Assembly (NCBI GenBank): GCA_037974665.1
Contig: CM075769.1
Location: 24,987,139-25,051,138 of the forward strand
Direction: 5' to 3'
From: Ehretia macrophylla
Lineage: Eukaryota; Streptophyta; Magnoliopsida; Boraginales; Ehretiaceae
Length of the DNA stretch: 64,000 bases
The notes under the pieces were generated by a model. It ran no database searches. It was not told the DNA's origin and saw nothing but the letters and a program-made list of their open reading frames with translations. A program made the translations under genes and the position numbers. Positions 60,957-64,000 of the stretch are shown piece by piece. Within the stretch, counting starts at the first letter, position 1; each line of letters begins with the position of its first letter.

Positions 60957-61297
60957 ATTATCACATACAAGATCATAGTTTCTGGCTTCTCAAAATCCCA
61001 AACAAAGCATCTTGGGCCTGGAAATGCATCATTTATCACAAAAATGATGCTAAGAAGTATATCTTCCATAACGTAGGAAGAGGGGACAACACATTTTTTT
61101 GGCTCAATTGATGGCATCCATTGGGTGTACTCAAAGACATTTTTAGTGAGCAGGCCATTCGTGAATCTAGGTAATCACTCAAGATAATATTCTAGGAGCT
61201 TACAAATAATAGCCAATGGCAATGGCCTTCTCGTATGGTCATTTTTGGTACTATTGCAACTTATATTGATAATTTCATTCTCTATCGGAATAGAGTA
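60957..61297 (+). pseudogene. LINE ORF2 C-terminal fragment
   Basis: The frame from about 60975 reads SFWLLKIPNKASWAWK and later GRGDNTFFWLN, a stop, then WHPLGVL, matching the zinc-binding domain region after the reverse transcriptase of plant L1-type LINEs. It contains several stops and is cut on the right by the LTR at 61298. Confidence 0.75.
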
Positions 61298-63230
61298 TGT
61301 GAGACCCGAGCATAAACTAATGTGCATTTATCTATTTTAATTGTCATTTGAAATAATATGTGCATTTAATTACCTATTCTATCATTTGAATTTACATTTA
61401 ACTTCAATTTGAATTACATTTCATCTAAATTGCCTAGGAGGGTAAACTTGTCATTTCACTATTGAATATCTTCTAGCTTGGTATCATTGCAATTTGAACA
61501 AGATAGCAAGGGGTGTTTGGTCATTAATCAATTAGGATATCTTAGCCATCACATTTGACTTAAATTGACATGCATTTAACTTGAATTTGGTTTGGCATTT
61601 GACTAATATTTGACCTATACATATATATACTACACAATGCATACACTTAGCAAAAAAAAAACAAGCTAAATACCTTGGGAGAGAAAGAGTTGGGCGGCCA
61701 ACTAGAGAAGAAGAGAGAAAAATTGCTATTTTGGGTTTTTGACATTTTGAGGCATTTAGAAGTGGATTTTGGCAAAGCTTATCTTTTGGCATTCAAGTTC
61801 CTTGCATCTCTAGCTTTCTAGAACGATCAAAGGTGAGGGATTTCTTGTACTCTATGTGTAGATCATGTTGTATATGCTTATAAACTTCTTTTATGCTTAG
61901 AAGTTGTTTATAATGCAAGAATACTCTTCTAGTGGTTATTTTATGGTATATATGGAGTAATATGTGTTTGTTGCAATGTAAATGTTTAGATAATACTTCT
62001 ATGGAGTTATATCTTGTGTTGGCAGCTAGATATGATCTTTTACAAGTGCTCATATGTGATAGCATGGAAAACAATTAAAAGCATGTTTCTAGCTTAGGAA
62101 TCAAAGAGCAATATGCATACTAATTTTGTATGGTCATTTTGATATAGTAAACGTTAACGAATAAGGCTGATTTTTGGGTATATTATACTAGACTTATAGT
62201 AGAACAAACTCTATGTTTGGTGCATGTCAAGATTTCGTGGTTAATAGGCACTTTTTGGCCCTTTTCAAAGAGATAAATACATTTAGCACAAATTTGGATA
62301 ATTTCCTGCGCAGTGAACTTGCATGCTCGATTTGAGGTATCAAATGTTGTTGAAATGGTATGATTTTTAGATATGTGGTGCACGACTCCTTTTAGAGTAA
62401 ACTTTGTGTTGGGAGTTTCTCCAGATTTGGAGGTTAAGATTTTCTTTAAAGGCCATTCCAGTAGGTTCCTGAATCTCGCATATGCTGGACAAATTTGCAC
62501 AATGTTTTTTCTAAAGGCCATATCTTTGTGATTATAACTCCAAATTAAGTTCCGCTTGATTCTAGAACTATTTACACTTAAAGAGTTATGTCTCTATGTA
62601 GTTTTATAGTTTTTAGAGGACTTGGAGTTTGTTAACCGAACTGACTAAGTCATGCGTGTGTTGTCCATATTTTCCAGTCCATGTGTTTTATATTATATGG
62701 TGGTTAAATGCTAGCTACTCTTGGTTCTAAGCTTGAATATGAAGTTCATAAGTATGCATATACGTTTATTGCATACTTTAAGTGCTTAGAAGTAAAAGTG
62801 GTAGCATGAGCAAGCATGAACTAGCCTTGAAGCCAAAACATCTTGACTTTAGTATAGTTGAGCTATCATGAGGTCTATGATCATGCTATTGAATTCTATT
62901 GAGTTGCCATTGAAATAAGAGCACGTAAATACGTTAATGTGTGTTCAAGCGATATTGCATATGAATGAACGTTCCGGGATATTGCTAATGATATGGTGAC
63001 CTACTTTGTCACCGTTTAAATGTGTTAGTTGATGTTAAATGTATTGAGAGACAACCTACTTAGTTGTCCTCTAAAAGTGATGCATATGTGTATGATTGTT
63101 GTTGTACGCGTGTACATGTACTATGCGATGCGAAGCGTTGGGTGAATACCCTTGAAAGGGGCTAGCCAACATAAGATATCATGTCATAACATAATCGTAA
63201 GTTGGATTCAAGATCGGAAAAGTTGTGCAT
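61298..63230 (+). mobile_element. Long LTR, plus strand, 3' end missing
   Basis: Begins TGTGAGACCCGAG, as the other superfamily LTRs do. Donor-like AAAGGTGAGGGA has its GT at 61833. The sequence up to about 63180 resembles the approach to the core module (gatgcgaagcgttgggtgaatacc), but it is replaced by a minus-strand Copia LTR before the acceptor region. No target duplication can be checked. Confidence 0.65.
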
Positions 63231-63894
63231 GGACACCTTGATATAGCCAAAACATACATGGACTATCAACAAAAATTTTCCAAGTTTTGCAACAAAGATC
63301 AACATGCTAACTTTATATTATGTCCATTGATTATCAACACAAGCTATATATATCAACTATACATATACAAAAGGAGGTTCATATGTATACCTCACTAGTA
63401 GATCACTTTGGAGATGATGAAGTTGGATGACAAGCTTTTGAATCCTTCTAACTTGAAGGCCCTAGTTGGTCGACCAAGCATCCAAAATTCTACCCCACCT
63501 TGAAGATAGAATGTGCTAGTATGTATATCTTCAATGTATGTAGCTTTGTATATGTGGTTATGGAACAAAAGCAAAAAAGCTTCGTGTATGTCTAGCTATG
63601 GCTGAAAGTTCTTGCTCAAAAGAAGAAGAAAAGTTCTCTTTCCTCTCCATATGCCTTAGCCGAAATAGTATGTGTATGTATGTCAAGTTGTCACATGAAG
63701 AGAGAGAGTATAATCATCTAATATAAGCTAATAATATATTAAGTGACCAATCTCTATTGTCACATTTCATGACAAGCCATGCAAGCCTTTAGATTACAAT
63801 CATTAGCATTAGATGACAAAGATGATCATCTTCTCTCTCCTCCATGCCTTGGCCGAAAATGCAAGTTGATGGAGAGAGAAGGTTATCATCATTT
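63231..63894 (-). mobile_element. Copia-type LTR, minus strand, continues beyond window
   Basis: The minus strand matches 26540-26990 (ttttcggccaaggcatgg; ggatgcttggtcgaccaac; ccttcaagttagaagg). Same family as the LTR that holds the viral array. Confidence 0.65.
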
Positions 63895-63917
63895 ATTATA
63901 TATATATATAAATCATA

Positions 63918-63991
<74 letters not shown>

Positions 63992-64000
63992 AAGTTACTT
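63895..64000. repeat. (TA)n tracts at window edge
   Basis: TA runs at 63895-63910 and about 63921-63988 inside the Copia LTR. They lie at the position equivalent to the tract that holds the virus, so they show that this LTR family carries a TA microsatellite there. No viral sequence is present before the window ends. Confidence 0.85.

Overview
This is a stretch of plant nuclear DNA, most likely from a flowering plant. It is made almost entirely of nested retroelements. I recognise no host protein gene, rRNA, tRNA or CRISPR array. The plant assignment rests on plant-type pararetrovirus genes, Copia elements, long LTRs and LTR-retrotransposon primer sites matching initiator tRNA-Met.

Region 1 (1-27260) is an endogenous pararetrovirus locus (family Caulimoviridae, best fit florendovirus-like). 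Three overlapping, permuted genome copies lie end to end: copy A (+, about 417-14490), copy B (-, 14491-20870) and copy C (-, 20871-26043). The viral plan is a promoter and leader with a tRNA-Met primer site, one long ORF1 (movement protein, coat protein with a CCHC knuckle, aspartic protease, reverse transcriptase, RNase H) and a separate 440-codon ORF2 of unknown function. Every copy is broken by stops, frameshifts or deletions. Both array ends sit on (TA)n tracts. The DNA outside them (1-396 and 26123-27260) looks like two halves of one Copia LTR, so the virus appears to have entered the TA microsatellite of a retrotransposon LTR. Copy A later took two solo LTRs (2136-4591 and 9442-11939), each with a perfect 5-bp target duplication.

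Region 2 (27261-31698) is a minus-strand Copia remnant with a decayed gag and a long LTR.

Region 3 (31699-55866) is a nest of long (about 2.3-3.3 kb) LTRs of one divergent superfamily. Two minus-strand elements keep LTR, primer site, tiny non-coding interior, polypurine tract and LTR, so they look non-autonomous. Three further solo LTRs with perfect target duplications, and one large one without a clear duplication, are nested in them. These LTRs share a roughly 200-bp core and conserved splice-donor-like and splice-acceptor-like sites.

Region 4 (55867-64000) holds the 3' end and LTR of another Copia element, a second Copia type on the minus strand, a LINE fragment, another long LTR, and a minus-strand Copia LTR running into a (TA)n tract at the window edge.

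The points most worth attention are the inverted, permuted viral array in a TA tract, with a viral promoter aimed antisense into copy A; copy B, whose two large ORF1 deletions both keep frame; and the intron-like architecture shared by the long LTRs.
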